Assembly: GCA_030686995.1 (NCBI GenBank) | Contig: CM060708.1 | Location: 264,230,865 to 264,294,864, forward strand | Length of the DNA: 64,000 nucleotides | Direction of reading: 5' to 3' | Source of the DNA: Artemisia argyi | Lineage: Eukaryota > Streptophyta > Magnoliopsida > Asterales > Asteraceae | Part shown: positions 22,735 to 33,967 of the stretch, piece by piece | Layout of the letters: each line of letters starts with the position of its first letter | Position numbering within the stretch: position 1 is the stretch's first letter | The notes under the pieces: model-generated | Databases searched by the model: none | What the model saw: the letters and a program-made list of their open reading frames with translations, nothing else | Told to the model about the DNA's origin: nothing | Made by a program: the position numbers and the translations under genes

Positions 22735-24411
22735 TGATGAGTGTGTGAATACTCATCATTTTTAGTCAATCTGAACTGCAAAAACATTCAAAAACACTCA
22801 AATATGCATCAAAATACTGAAAATATTCCAAAATTGTGTTTTATATGTTTCAGATGCAAAATGTTTAAAAACAGATGAAAAACAAACAAAGTTTGCATAA
22901 TTGGTAGTTTCAGTCCCTCAAGTTTCATAAATTGACAAAACTAGTCCCTGAAGTTTTAAAACAAAAGAAAAGTCAACCCAAGGCATTTAAAAGTAAAATA
23001 TTATCAAAAATGACCCTTGGCTGAAAAGTTTGAGAAAATTACACATTTGGTCCTTCGTGTTTCATAATTGGCAAAAAAGGTCCCCGGGGTTTAAAATGTT
23101 GGAAAATTACAAACTTTGGTCCTTGTGTTATTGTTGTATGGCAGGTTAAGTCCCTTGAATTGAATTTGGAAAATGACATGAATGGTCCTTGATTTTTAGC
23201 TTATTACATCTTTGGTCCTTGTGGTATTTCATTAGCTAAAACCAATTGGACCCTTTTATTATTTCCTACCCAAAATAAAAACAACCCAAGCCAAACCTGG
23301 TCCACTAACCCCCTTAGCCCAACCTCAAGCCCAAACATAAAAAAATACCCACCCCGTTTTTTAATACCCTCTCCCAGGTCAAACAAAACGGTCAAACCTC
23401 TCCACCTCATCCCCTAGCCTTTCCTCCCCCCTTGACCTGCTACTATCCCTTTCATTTCCAACACCATCATCACCCCTACCCATTCACCCCTTCTCCACTC
23501 TAAACCCTACACTCCCTTTCCACCACAAAACACCAACCCCCCCCCCCCCCCCCCCCTGCCAAAAGCTAAAAGCCAATTGGCTCAAAACCCATTTCCCGCC
23601 AAATTGAATTAAATGGTCAGGATGAAATATAACCAATCAATGGTTGATATTACTGATGGGAAAGCTCAAGGGGTCCCACAGAAACCCTAATAGTCACTAT
23701 AAAAGAGAAGAGAAAGAAGCAGAACGGATTATTAGATTTTAGTTAGTTAATTTAGGAGTAGCACAATATGGAATTTAAGTAGCTTATGTTAATGTTGTTT
23801 TAAAGCTTTCAAGTATTGTAATTCATTAGCTTTGTACTCTTTCAATCTTTTAATAAAATCAAGTTACCTTTAAATCATTGTCAATTTTATTTGCAAAGTT
23901 TTTAGTATTTCACTTAATGGTTGGTTAATGTTTCATAAGCTCTCAATCTATCTCAGTAAGCTTATTTAAGCTTCATCATAACCTTTAGTGGGTGTTATAC
24001 AGTTGTTTTTGTACAATTGATTCGATTTCATAATAGTCAACAAAAAGGTCAACAGAAGTCATGATGATGATAAGGTGATTCAGAAAGGTTGTTGTGGTGA
24101 TTTCTAGTTAAGTAGCTTGTTATTAAGCTCAAATGATCTTTAGGTCACTGACTTGAGGTATACTCACCACATCTCAGCTTAATTTCCATTTTCAGTTTTA
24201 AAAATGCTTTTGTGAATTGCTTCTGTTTGAATACTTTTTAGTTGTTACTTCTTGTTGTTTATGATTTAATGTAGCATGTTTTAGAACCTTGATTTAGTTT
24301 CTTAGCTTTAATAAGCCTTTGGTAGTGTAAAACTCAAACCTTTGACTGTTAAAGGGGTGTTTGGTAGAAGCTGCTTGGTTAAGTTCTAATAGTTTGTTGA
24401 TGGCATATGTG
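22735..24411 (+). repeat. Right LTR of element C, truncated
   Basis: Matches the first 1.4 kb of the left LTR closely (about 98 percent by eye) but contains the 258-bp segment missing there (23130-23380) and a longer poly-C run near 23540. TATAAAAG at 23698-23705. It stops after GGCATATGTG, where the left LTR goes on; about 2.45 kb are absent. Confidence 0.9.
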
Positions 24412-25316
24412 CTTGTAACAGTATTTTCAAGGGTTTTCACCCCTTGAAACTTTTCATGTTCAATTAAGATAAGTCATCTTTCAATTCATTCAATATGTCT
24501 ATGTGTTGTTTGAATATATCTTATGCTTATCTTGATTATAACATGCTAGGCTAGATCTTTCATGTGTTTGCTTAGATGCAATGAAACCTATATGTTAATT
24601 ATAGGTTGATTGCTTGTTTATAGTTGTAATGGATGAATGATTTCAATGTTAGGCTTAAGAAAACTGGAAGATCTCCATTGTGTAACTTGCTTGAACATCT
24701 TAAGAAACATGAACCGATGTGTACTAGGTTTTTATGGTTGTATTTAATGCATGAGCGAATTCTAGTGATCCCATGTTAGGAGCTTTTTAGCTGGCTCGAC
24801 ATACGAGTGAAGTAGGAGCTTATAGGATTGGGGAAGTAAGTACGCCACCCCATGAATGGTATTAAGGAATACAATCCATCATCCACGCAACTGTAACAAG
24901 TAATTAACCTGTAAAAGATATCTAGGGAGTAGTGAAATCTAAGTAAACACAATTCTCCCATATATTGCTCACACCACTAGTATAATTTAGTTTATTTTCG
25001 TTTTTAGTATTTTATTTTGATTGCATCTTAGTTATTGGGTTAGTTGATTAGCAACTAATTCCGCCCAACTCCTTCAAAAACCGAGATTTTTACTTGCTTT
25101 TCTAAAAACATAAAAATACAAAAAGAATCATCCCTCATCTCTAGACCTAGTCTTTAGGTTTTCTAATCCTATCGACACTATTCCCAAGTTGAACGATCAA
25201 TCCCCTGGTACTTGTCACTATACTATACTACAACGATCAGGTACACTGCCTGGTGGGGGTTGTAAGCTTCTCGAGATCCCTCGAGAGGTAAAGCCTGGTG
25301 CAATTCCCACGCATCA
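24412..25316 (+). repeat. 5' LTR of element B, missing its first 519 bp
   Basis: Begins at a position matching 30762 of the 3' LTR and ends CACGCATCA. The promoter part with the TGACG motifs is therefore absent from this LTR. Very similar to the 3' LTR over the shared 900 bp. Confidence 0.92.
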
Positions 25317-25322
25317 AGTTTT

Positions 25323-25340
25323 TGGCGCCGCAGCCTGGGG
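25323..25340 (+). other. Primer binding site of element B
   Basis: TGGCGCCGCAGCCTGGGG, six bases past the LTR end, a variant of the tRNA-Asp-type site used by Athila-like elements. Confidence 0.75.
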
Positions 25341-25488
25341 AATAGTTATTGTCTATGTTAGGATTTCTTTTTATTAGGTCTACTTGCTAGATTCCTTTCT
25401 AGTAAGATTTTATTTTTATTTTTTTAGGTCTTCTTTAGACTATCTTATTTCTTCGTGTCTGTGTTCGTAATCTTTACCATCCGACATC

Positions 25489-26318
25489 ATGGAAGGTGGT
25501 AACATCTTTGAACCCATCAACCCACCACAACTAGACCACCCACAAAATTCACCACTAGCTAACCAACCTTTTAGGCCCCGAAGCCTAGGAGAGTATTCCC
25601 GACCTAGCCACCAAGGCTATCGAAACACTATTGAGCTCACCGGAGCCAATGTGTCTCCCTTGCGATCCGACACCATCCGGTTGGTGCAAAGCGGATGTGC
25701 ATTCCATGGACTTCGTTCCGAAGATCCAAATCAACATCTCAAGGACTTCCTCAAAATCGTAGATTCTATAGACCTTGATGTTACAACTAGAGAGTCAACC
25801 CGATTGCGCCTATTCCAATTCTCTCTACGTGATTAAGCTAGTCAATGGCTTGAGCGTTTACCCATGGGATCCATCACCTCATGGGATGATCTCACCACTC
25901 GTTTCCTTGCTCAATTTTTCCCACTGGGGAGAACTACCAAGCTTAGAAATGATATCTTGATGTTCCAACAGCGTCAAGGTGAAACTCTATATGAAGCATA
26001 GACTCGTTTCAAGTACTTACTCCAAAAAGTCCCTCATCATGGCATAGATCTTTGGCTCCAAGTCCAAATCTTCTATGACCATATCGATCTCTCCATAAGG
26101 CGAACCATTGACCAATCGGCCAGTGGCAAGCTACGTGATCTAAGTGCGGAACAATCATGGGAACTCACAGAAGATCTTGCTCTTTATGACAACGAAAGTT
26201 GGAATGATCCCCGTGATTTGAACAAAACGGTCAAGGCAATATCTTTGCCTTCGAACAATTCTAGCACTCCCGACCGTAGGATCATGGAACTTGAGGACCA
26301 AGTCAAGTTTCTCATGAA
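25489..26318 (+). pseudogene. gag (N-terminal and capsid part) of element B
   Basis: Starts at ATG 25489. Reads EYSRPSHQGYRNTIELTGAN, LRSDTIRLVQSGCAFHGLRS, EDPNQHLKDFLKIVDSIDLD and ESTRLRLFQFSLRD, a plant retrotransposon gag. CAA has become TAA at 25834; the frame then continues ASQWLERLPMGSITSWDDLT, TRFLAQFFPLGRTTKL, meets TAG at 25999 in place of a Trp codon and continues to DRRIMELEDQVKFLMK. A frameshift near 26315 moves into the next frame. Related to, but clearly diverged from, the gag shred in element A. Confidence 0.88.
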
Positions 26319-27626
26319 ATGTTACGAGCTCCTAAGCCTACAAGCCAAGTGAACAAAATCACTTCTTCATGCGTATTATGTAGTGGTCCCCATGACACTC
26401 GTGATTGTGTGGAACTCCTCGGAACAGCTTTTGCGGACTATGCATCCTCGCGTACCGACGAAGCGGGAGATAAGTGGTACACTTTCAAACCCGAGCCAAA
26501 CCCTTATGGTGATTCCTACAACCCTTCTTCGAAAAATCACCCAAATCTTAGGTGGAAACAAAACCAAACCAATTTTTCCTATCCGCCTAATCGTTACCAG
26601 CCAAACGGTCAACCCTCAAACCGTACTTTCAACAACAATCCTTCTAACAACTATGGTAGTACCAACAATCTAGAAGGATTGATGTCCAAGTTTATGGCAT
26701 CTCAAGAAGCTCGAATAGCTAGGTTTGAAACCGAATTCAACCAACAACAAACGGAGATGACCAATAAGATTGACAACTTGTTGAAAGCCCTCAACAACCA
26801 AGCATTAACTACACCTAGGAAGGACACTAGGGACGCCAATAGCGGAGTCCAAACTGAGGACCCCTCATCATCCAAACACGTCCACTTTGTCAATGTTGTC
26901 ACCATTAAGCCAATAGATAAGGAGATAGAAGAAAGTAACAAGGACGAAGTTGGAGTAGAAACCAATACTAGGGATGAAATTAGGGAAGTTGAGGTTAATA
27001 AGGGAGAAGAGTTAGAGGAAGTAGAGACTATAGAAGAGTACTTTGATAAGTTGCCCACCAAGGAAGAACGGGAATATCATAAGGATTTATTCGATGGCCC
27101 CGAGACACCATATATCCTTGGTTCACCTCTTATCAAAATGGGAGACCCCTCTAACATCAACATACCATGCAACATTGGGCATATGCATATATGGAAAGCT
27201 TATATCGATCCTAGATCTCCTATAAACATCATGACTAGGACTTATTATAATTGGGTAATGAAGAAACAACTTGGTTATAGGATGATGCCCAATAAGAATT
27301 TGATAAGTAATTTTGTAGGAAGAGTGAAGGGATTGCATGTGATTATAGGAAATTTCACTTATGAGATCGATTTTATGATAGTAGAGGATACTCGTCCGGT
27401 GATAGATGCTTTCCTAAGTCAAGTAGTGTTCGGAAAACCATTCGTTGAGGTCACTAAGATGAGTTATGATCCGACTTTAGGGATAGTTAGGTTCAACGAA
27501 GAGAATGATGAGATTGCCTACCAAATGCCCTATAAGATTGAGCAGTACCGCCTCCTGTCAAACATAGAAAAGGAACACAAACAAACAGCTTACTATAGGA
27601 ATGATGAGGATAGACGTAGAGAGTAG
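26319..27626 (+). CDS. gag C-terminus with zinc knuckle and protease-like domain of element B
   Basis: 435-codon open frame. Near its start is a CX2CX3HX4C knuckle, CVLCSGPHDTRDC. The middle is Asn/Gln-rich then strongly acidic (KEIEESNKDEVGVE, EELEEVETIEEYF). The C-terminal third resembles a degenerate retropepsin: INIPCNIGHMHIWKAYIDPR, SPINIMTRTYYNWVMKKQLG, VGRVKGLHVIIGNFTYEIDF, VVFGKPFVEV and EIAYQMPYKIEQYRLLSNIE. The active-site position reads DPRSP and not the DLGAS of element A, so catalysis is doubtful. The protein resembles ORFs I recall from Tanacetum-type elements. It is the continuation of the upstream gag after a frameshift, so the ATG at its start is probably not a native start. 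Confidence 0.8.
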   Translation: MLRAPKPTSQVNKITSSCVLCSGPHDTRDCVELLGTAFADYASSRTDEAGDKWYTFKPEPNPYGDSYNPSSKNHPNLRWKQNQTNFSYPPNRYQPNGQPSNRTFNNNPSNNYGSTNNLEGLMSKFMASQEARIARFETEFNQQQTEMTNKIDNLLKALNNQALTTPRKDTRDANSGVQTEDPSSSKHVHFVNVVTIKPIDKEIEESNKDEVGVETNTRDEIREVEVNKGEELEEVETIEEYFDKLPTKEEREYHKDLFDGPETPYILGSPLIKMGDPSNINIPCNIGHMHIWKAYIDPRSPINIMTRTYYNWVMKKQLGYRMMPNKNLISNFVGRVKGLHVIIGNFTYEIDFMIVEDTRPVIDAFLSQVVFGKPFVEVTKMSYDPTLGIVRFNEENDEIAYQMPYKIEQYRLLSNIEKEHKQTAYYRNDEDRRRE

Positions 27627-28591
27627 AGTATGTGATGAATAGGATGCTTGGTTTCTACAAAGAATGCTTGCAACTAGGTCTGGAGTACAAAACTGGTATA
27701 GGAGATGACCTAGAGAGTGAAACCAATGATGAGGTCACGTAGTAAACCATGACCTTGAGTCTAGCTACAAGACTCGTAAATAAAGAAAAGCGCTTCTTGG
27801 GAGGCAACCCATGTTTTGTGTGAATTTTATTTTTGTTTGATTGTTATTTGTTTCCGTATGCATGCTTTATTTTTATTGTTGGTAGATCATGTTTCAAACT
27901 AAAATGGTGAAAATTCATTATTTTGTTGTCTGGCTTAGTCTTAACTTCATCCAAAGGTATTTCGCAAAAGATAAGTGTAAGGGGAAACCCCAAATATGTT
28001 TTTAAGAAACAAACTCGATCATGATTATCCACAATATTGACTGAACATGTATATTCGTATTTGTTAGAGTCAAATGCTTGTATCGAGTCATAATGATTTT
28101 TTGCAGGATTTTCCAGGAAGTAGGACGAAGTTTTTCCAGAAATTTTCCGGAAACTTAACATAAGAATTTCTGCAGGTCACTTCTGACGGCGTCAGGAAGA
28201 AACTCCTGACAGCGTCAAGTGTAAAATTCTGGAAATTTTGCCAGTTTTGTTTTTCTAATGGAGTCTTAAAATTTTTGTTGAATCTTTAGATTTATAATCT
28301 CCAGGAGATCTGAAAACATCATTCCACAAGCATTATATCTTATTTTGTTTTCTAGGATTTGTTAGCATATATAGATTGCCGTCGATTTTACGCGAGGTTG
28401 CCTTGTCTGTTTTCTCAGGTTTAACAGGTTATGTTTGACAAGAAGATGATTTATATTCTGGAAGGGAAGCTTTGAACGTGCATTTTCTTGGAGGAAGATC
28501 TAACCTTACTACCGTATTATCCATACCGAGTGAATTAGTGGAGTATTTGATTTCATTCGTTTTACTTATTTCACTTTTACATTCTTTACTT

Positions 28592-28630
28592 GAACATTGG
28601 GGACAATGTTCATCCTAAGTGTAAGGGGAG
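28592..28630 (+). promoter_or_regulatory. Perfect hairpin plus polypurine-like box (element B)
   Basis: GAACATTG, loop GGGA, CAATGTTC, then ATCC and TAAGTGTAAGGGGAG. Same module as in elements A and C. Confidence 0.7.
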
Positions 28631-29595
28631 GGTAAAATGATGATACCTTACAGATACACTTTCGCTTGAGTTTGTTTGTTTGATGGTAGACGTGTAATAA
28701 AACTATGAGAAATACTTGTTAGTGTAATTTTAGCGCCAAATTTAAATTTTTTTACAACATTTAGGAGTGAAACTTTAGCCATAGCAAGCGTCTCATGGAT
28801 AGGAGATTGTATGACTAGCACAAAACCGTATCATTCAGAAAAATTTTCCACCCAAATATGTGAGGTTCGCCTTTAGATTTGATAGGAAAAGCATTTACTA
28901 TTAGTGCTTATGAGTGTGCCGGTAGCATTTAGATTCAAGAACTTGCGTTAGTGATACATCCCGAGACTGCTAGTGAGACTACATTTGTGTAATAGGATTT
29001 ACTACATGATAAGAGGCATTAGGATCACCCTTGTGTTAAACCCGTATCATAATTTCTTGACCATTTAAGTCATATTACTTGGCTAGTTAAGTCAACTAAT
29101 TTTTCCCACGCCCTTAGCGTTGTACTCATTTTTAGTACACGAAACCCCTAGTACACCCCTCCGAGCCTATCTTTTCGTTTCTAACTTTAAGCATCTCACT
29201 TAAAGGAAGAATTTGTTACACCCCAATTAAATGTACACCCAAATCGCCTTAGCATTCCGTGTATGCACTCATCTTTAGTGCATTATTGTTATTTGTTAAA
29301 CCCTTAGTTAATTATCTAATTGATTACATGGTTGCTAAGTCGAGTCATATCCTTGTACATATTGTTTTGGTACGATTGGGACTCATGGGTAAAGTACTTA
29401 TGTTATGGAGTAATGGGGAAGAACATTATATTATTACCCCCATATGTGCGTTAATCTTAAAAGTACTCCAAGTGTTTTGATTATCTTAATTCGAGTCATT
29501 AGATTAGTTTATTGTAAATTATGTAAAAATTCAAATGTAAGGGGAATTTTCATTCCCTATGATGTATTATTTTAGATGATAGGGTAAGAGTGTAT

Positions 29596-29597
<2 letters not shown>

Positions 29598-29639
<42 letters not shown>
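29598..29639 (+). repeat. A42 homopolymer
   Basis: 42 consecutive A, followed by A-rich text to 29690. The element A counterpart (8480-8540) is a mixed pyrimidine tract in reverse. The frame of Lys codons over it is an artefact. Confidence 0.95.
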
Positions 29640-29641
<2 letters not shown>

Positions 29642-30242
29642 GAAAAATTAAGAAAAAGAAAAAAAAAATAGAAAAAGAAAAGAGAAAAAACATACGGACT
29701 ACCATCCCGTTTCATTTTATGTTTATTTTATGTTTTTGTTATTTTTCATTTATTAGCTTAAGTCGAGTCTAGTCTTGGCTTAGCAACGCCATATTGTACA
29801 TGTAATTAACCAAGATTATTAACTCACTACCAGTAAAGACTGCCTATATCCAACAAAACCGTGTATTCCATATCCCTACACCTAACATTACAACCCTTTT
29901 AAAAGACCTCTTTGATAGTTTATCCTTGGTGCTTACGCTATGTGGTGGAGGTTTGATCCTTTCCCAAGCCTGTGATAATCTATTTTGCTATGACAGGTAG
30001 TGAGAGATGTTTTCCATTTCCATAATGTGATATATACTTTATTACACCCGAGAGATGTGAGTATCTAAACACTATTTGTGAGGTGCTAGTGTATGACCTC
30101 CGTGCTTGTCTTTGGTCTTTAGTGGAACGATCATTTGTTGTAATTACTTTTATATTAGTGTTAAATGACCCCTAACTTGTATTTTGACTAGAATAAAAGC
30201 GCATTTTCTTGAGGACAAGCAAATCTCAAGTGTAAGGGTATA

Positions 30243-31662
30243 TGATGAGGCGAAAAATGAATCGTTTTTAGGGGGTCATTTAAGCCCGGAATTGAATTTA
30301 TTTGATCAAATATTGCCCTAAATCGTTACTTTTGTGATTTTAGGTACTTTAGGAGTGAATTCTGGAAAAGGAAGCATTTTGGACGTTTTTGGAGCATAAA
30401 AGTGAAGAAAACAGCAAAGACTTAATTTTCCATGCTGAGAACAGTACCTGACGGCGTCAAGAAGGGAATTGTGATGGCGTCAGGAGTAAAATCCATGACG
30501 ACCCAGTGAAAACCTGAAGGCGTCAAGAGAAGGGCGTCAAGAGTTATTTTGGTGACGGTTTGAAGATGGACTACACGTGACGGCGTCAAACCTAGATCTA
30601 GGCAGTCCGAGAACTTATTTGGCGGCGAGATGACGACGTCAGAAATTTACTCTTGATGTCGTCACCTCACAAAATCTATATATGCTTTTCTATTTTTCAT
30701 TCATTAGGAGAGGAACTTGTGTGGAGAATACTAGGGTCGAACCTAATAAACCCTAGGTCGTTTGTAACAGTATTTTCAAGGGTTTTCACCCCTTGAAACT
30801 TTTCATGTTCAATTAAGATAAGTCCTCTTTCAACTCATTCAATATGTCTATGTGTTTTTTGAATATGTTTTATGCTTATCTTGATTATAACATGCTAGGC
30901 TAGATCTTTCATGTGTTTGCTTAGATGTAATGAAACCTAGATGTTAATTATAGGTTGATTGCTTGTTTATAGTTGTAATGAATGAATGATTTCAATGTTA
31001 GGCTTAAGAAAACTGGCAGATCTCCATTGTGTAACTTGCTTGAACGTCTTAAGAAACATGAACCGATGTGTACTAGGTTTTTATGGTTGTATTTAATGCA
31101 TGAGCGAATTCTAGTGATCCCATGTTAGGAGCTTCTTAGCCGGCTCGGCATAGGAGTGAAGTAGGAGCTTATAGGATTGGGGAAGTAAGTACGCACCCCA
31201 TGAATGGTATTAAGGAATACAATCCGTCATCCACACAACTGTAACAAGTAATTAACCTGTAAAAGATATCTAGGGAGTAGTGAAATCTAAGTAAAGACAA
31301 TTCTCCCATATATTGCTCACACCACTAGTATAATTTAGTTTATTTTCGTTTTTAGTATTTTATTTTGATTGCATCTTAGTTTGGGTTAGTTGATTTGCAA
31401 CTAATTCCGCCCAACTCCTTCAAAAACCGAGATTTTTACTTGCTTTTCTAAAAACATAAAAATACAAAAAGAATCATCCCTCATCTCTAGACCTAGTCTT
31501 TAGGTTTTCTAATCCTGGCGACACTGTTCCCAAGTTGAATGATCAATCCCCCCGTACTTGTCACTATACTATACTACAACGATCAGCTACACTCCCTGGT
31601 GGGGGTTGTAAGCTTCTCGAGATCTCTCGAGAGGTAAAGCCTAGTGCAATTCCCACACATCA
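30243..31662 (+). repeat. 3' LTR of element B (complete, 1.42 kb)
   Basis: TGATGAGGCG to CACACATCA. Between 30449 and 30668 there are about eight TGACG or CGTCA motifs, several as TGACGGCGTCA, directly upstream of a TATATATG box near 30679. Followed by GTACC, with no partner duplication because the left end is lost. It lies inside the older LTR D. Confidence 0.9.
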
Positions 31663-33165
31663 GTACCTAACTGTTGTGATATAGTATAGGCAAGACACAG
31701 GGGATTGATTGTTCTCTAGGGGAATAGTTTTGTGAAGATCGAAGTGTATGACGAGATAGATCTAAAGGTGAGGGATGATTCTTTTTATATTTGTATAGTT
31801 TTTTTTATAAAAGTAAGTAAAATCTCGGAGTTTGAAGAGTGGGTGTTTTAACTACTAATTAAACTATTAAAAATTAAATTAAACAAATTATGCGGAAAAG
31901 TAAATTGGGATTCTACTAGGGAAGTGAAGCGTATCTACCTACTTGCTAGCTATCCAATTCTACCTACTAAATTTTCATAACCTTGTTTTAATTAGTGCGT
32001 TGTATTCTTTAATATTGGTCGTAGGGAGGTGCCGAAGTCCCTAACTCTATGAACGTATAGGTCTCCTTTAAGAATCTTAAAGGTCCTTAAAAGTGTTACT
32101 ATCGACAAGCCGCAATTCATGCAATAAATACAACGAGAAAAACATGTAGTGCCCTCTAGTGTTGTGTTTAGTATGATGTACAAGTTAATACATATAAGAC
32201 TAAAGACAGTTTTCCCACTCCTAACACGAGGTAACCAATTAAACAAGAGATGGAAGGAAGTAAGAATTATAAACTATAAACAATTTAACTCATTGGATTT
32301 GTCACAAAAATAATAAGATCTAATTAGTCACTAACAAGTTTTATACAATCATAAGCAAACACTAGGTGAATTAGCCAAGCATAATCAATGAAGAACAAAC
32401 AACAATAATGACAATTGAAGACATAAATTAAGGTAGAATCAACAAACCATTACAAGATGTTTATGTAATGATTAAAACCCCTCTAAGTTGTTGTAAAAAC
32501 ACCTACCTAAACCTTAGAATCGGACTTAGGGTTTAGGGATTAGAAAAAGTGAAGTTATAATGTTATATTTATAGCTGGCTTTCTGTTTGCAACGTTATGA
32601 CGGCATTAGGAATAAAAATTGATGCCCTCATAATCCCTTTTTTCACCAAATTGTAGATCTTTTCGTCCCAATCGCATGGCCTTTTGAATCACCTAAATCC
32701 GAGTTCGTATGCAAAAGATATGGCCAAAACAGTATCAGCTACTTCGTGCGTATGTTGTGATCTTCTGGATCAGTTTGTGATGGCGTCACTTGCAAGTTGT
32801 GGCGCCGTCGGCCCGCCGTCATTAGGGTTATGGCGTCGCCTTGTAATATCTGATGCTGTTAGCTCTCCAACCTTGTATTATTTCTGAGCCGTCACGTGTA
32901 ACTATACATCAAATCCTCTCGTTGAAATACAAGTGGCGGCGTCACGTTTTAGCATGTCACGCAGTCTAGATCTCTTTTCCTGACGAATTCGTGACTTGGT
33001 TGTTTTCTTCGTCCAAAATAGCTGGAAACATGCTCGTTTACACCTTTTGCTTCCCAAGTACCTAAAATGTGAAAAGAAACGATTTAGGGCAATAAGTGAT
33101 CATATATGTACGAGTTTAGAGACTAAATGAGCCCCTAAAAAGGTATATTTTAAATCCTTATTAGT
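31663..33165 (-). repeat. LTR D: diverged relative of the A/B LTR
   Basis: Aligns in order with the A LTR (minus orientation): GATATAGTATAG-like text near 31680, GAGGGATGATTCTTTTT near 31770, AAAATCTCGG near 31816, GGCGTCA-type motifs at 32590-32950 and AACGATTTAGGGCAATAA near 33080. Identity is far below that of A to B, so this is an older member. Its first 70 bp or so are missing because element B sits there. No TG...CA ends can be fixed. Confidence 0.7.
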
Positions 33166-33966
33166 ACCATCTTCCGAACACGAACACTAGGGTGGACATT
33201 GTTATGGTCAACACAAACAACTCAATTAACAAGCCTAAGGTCATCACTTTCTTATGACTCCTATTTTCCCACTTGTAGTCTCCAAGGCTCTAATCATATG
33301 ACAAAACCGCTAGCGTGACCACACTGGTCGATCGGTTGTTCCTAAGGTGACTAATAACGTAACCCGACTCATCAACTTAGAATGCGGTGTATTAACGGAG
33401 TGAGTGGTGTGGGGAGATGATGAATGTAACATTTTGTGACTACAATATGAACGGAATGAGGTGTGAGGCATAATTTTACTGAAATGTGGCCAAAATAAAA
33501 GTATATTTTGGCGACATAGTGTCACATAATCGCAGAGGGCAATAATAATATAGTCATGTATCCAAAATAGTGTTCAAAATAGCATATCTAAAATAGTATA
33601 TTCAATATTGGCCTTCTAACAAGTCGACTACCAACTAGAGCTCAACTCCTAGCTGGAGCTAAAACTGTTAGGATGAAGAAAAAATAACGTACCCAATAGT
33701 CTTCCTAACATGACTGAAGTAAAGACGTACTTAGTCGCTAATAGTGGAAATATGAATGTCCATAAGATGCAATGCACACACACAAAGTCTTATTTAAACA
33801 TAATCCAAATGTAACTACTCCAAGCATCGCATGATCTCCCGAATTAGACATAGGTGACTAGGCTATGTATAATTGGAGATTAATGATGCAATGCTCGGCC
33901 TAGTCAACTAGTATTATGTTTACGTAGGTACAAATAACTCACAAAGGTATATGCATACACATAAAT
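33166..33966. other. No gene; probable internal part of the element bearing LTR D
   Basis: Non-coding; includes repeated AAAATAGTATAT-type words near 33565-33600. Position next to LTR D suggests a decayed 3' UTR. Confidence 0.35.
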
Positions 33967-33967
33967 T

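Larger units (their letters stand above)
15239..24411 (+). mobile_element. Element C: non-autonomous long-LTR retrotransposon, right LTR truncated
   Basis: Left LTR 15239-19099, PBS 19105-19122, a Cys/His-rich and acidic protein region (19295-21936), a structured 3' UTR with hairpins, a polypurine tract GTGTGGGGGAT and a right LTR from 22735 cut at 24411. No protease, RT, RNase H or integrase, so it needs another element for mobility. The protein resembles ORFs I recall from Anthemideae elements beginning MASLGYKCF. It was inserted in gag of element A; five bases before it are AGGGT but the right target duplication is lost. Confidence 0.88.
27627..30242 (+). other. 3' untranslated region of element B
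   Basis: Homologous in reverse to 7927-10389 of element A. Holds the AAGCGCTTCTTGGGAGGCAA block (about 27789), TGACGGCGTCA motifs near 28185, a hairpin-plus-purine module (28592-28630), further GTAAGGGG boxes near 27978 and 29540, an A42 tract and the terminal GTGTAAGGGTATA before the LTR. Open frames such as 27844-28161 and 29259-29480 are incidental. Confidence 0.8.
24412..31662 (+). mobile_element. Element B: gag/protease-only retrotransposon with truncated 5' LTR
   Basis: 5' LTR remnant (24412-25316), PBS (25323-25340), gag (25489 onward), a knuckle and protease-like frame to 27626, a 2.6 kb 3' UTR and a complete 3' LTR (30243-31662). There is no RT, RNase H or integrase; the coding part runs straight into the A-type 3' UTR with its AAGCGCTTCTTGGGAGGCAA block. 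LTR and 3' UTR are about 95 percent like element A, but the proteins differ, so B is best seen as a non-autonomous element mobilised by A-like elements. The gag is now broken. Confidence 0.9.

Noticed and set aside
29590..29772. Lys-rich 60-codon plus frame
   Set aside because: Produced by the A42 homopolymer in the element B 3' UTR.
6508..33165. LTR D as the missing 5' LTR of element A
   Set aside because: Orientation fits, but D is much more diverged from LTR A than LTR B is, so they did not arise in one insertion.
31663..33170. GTACC after the B LTR and GTACC after LTR D as a target-site duplication
   Set aside because: The first lies inside LTR D, where it aligns with the LTR's own GTACCTGATC, so the match is chance.
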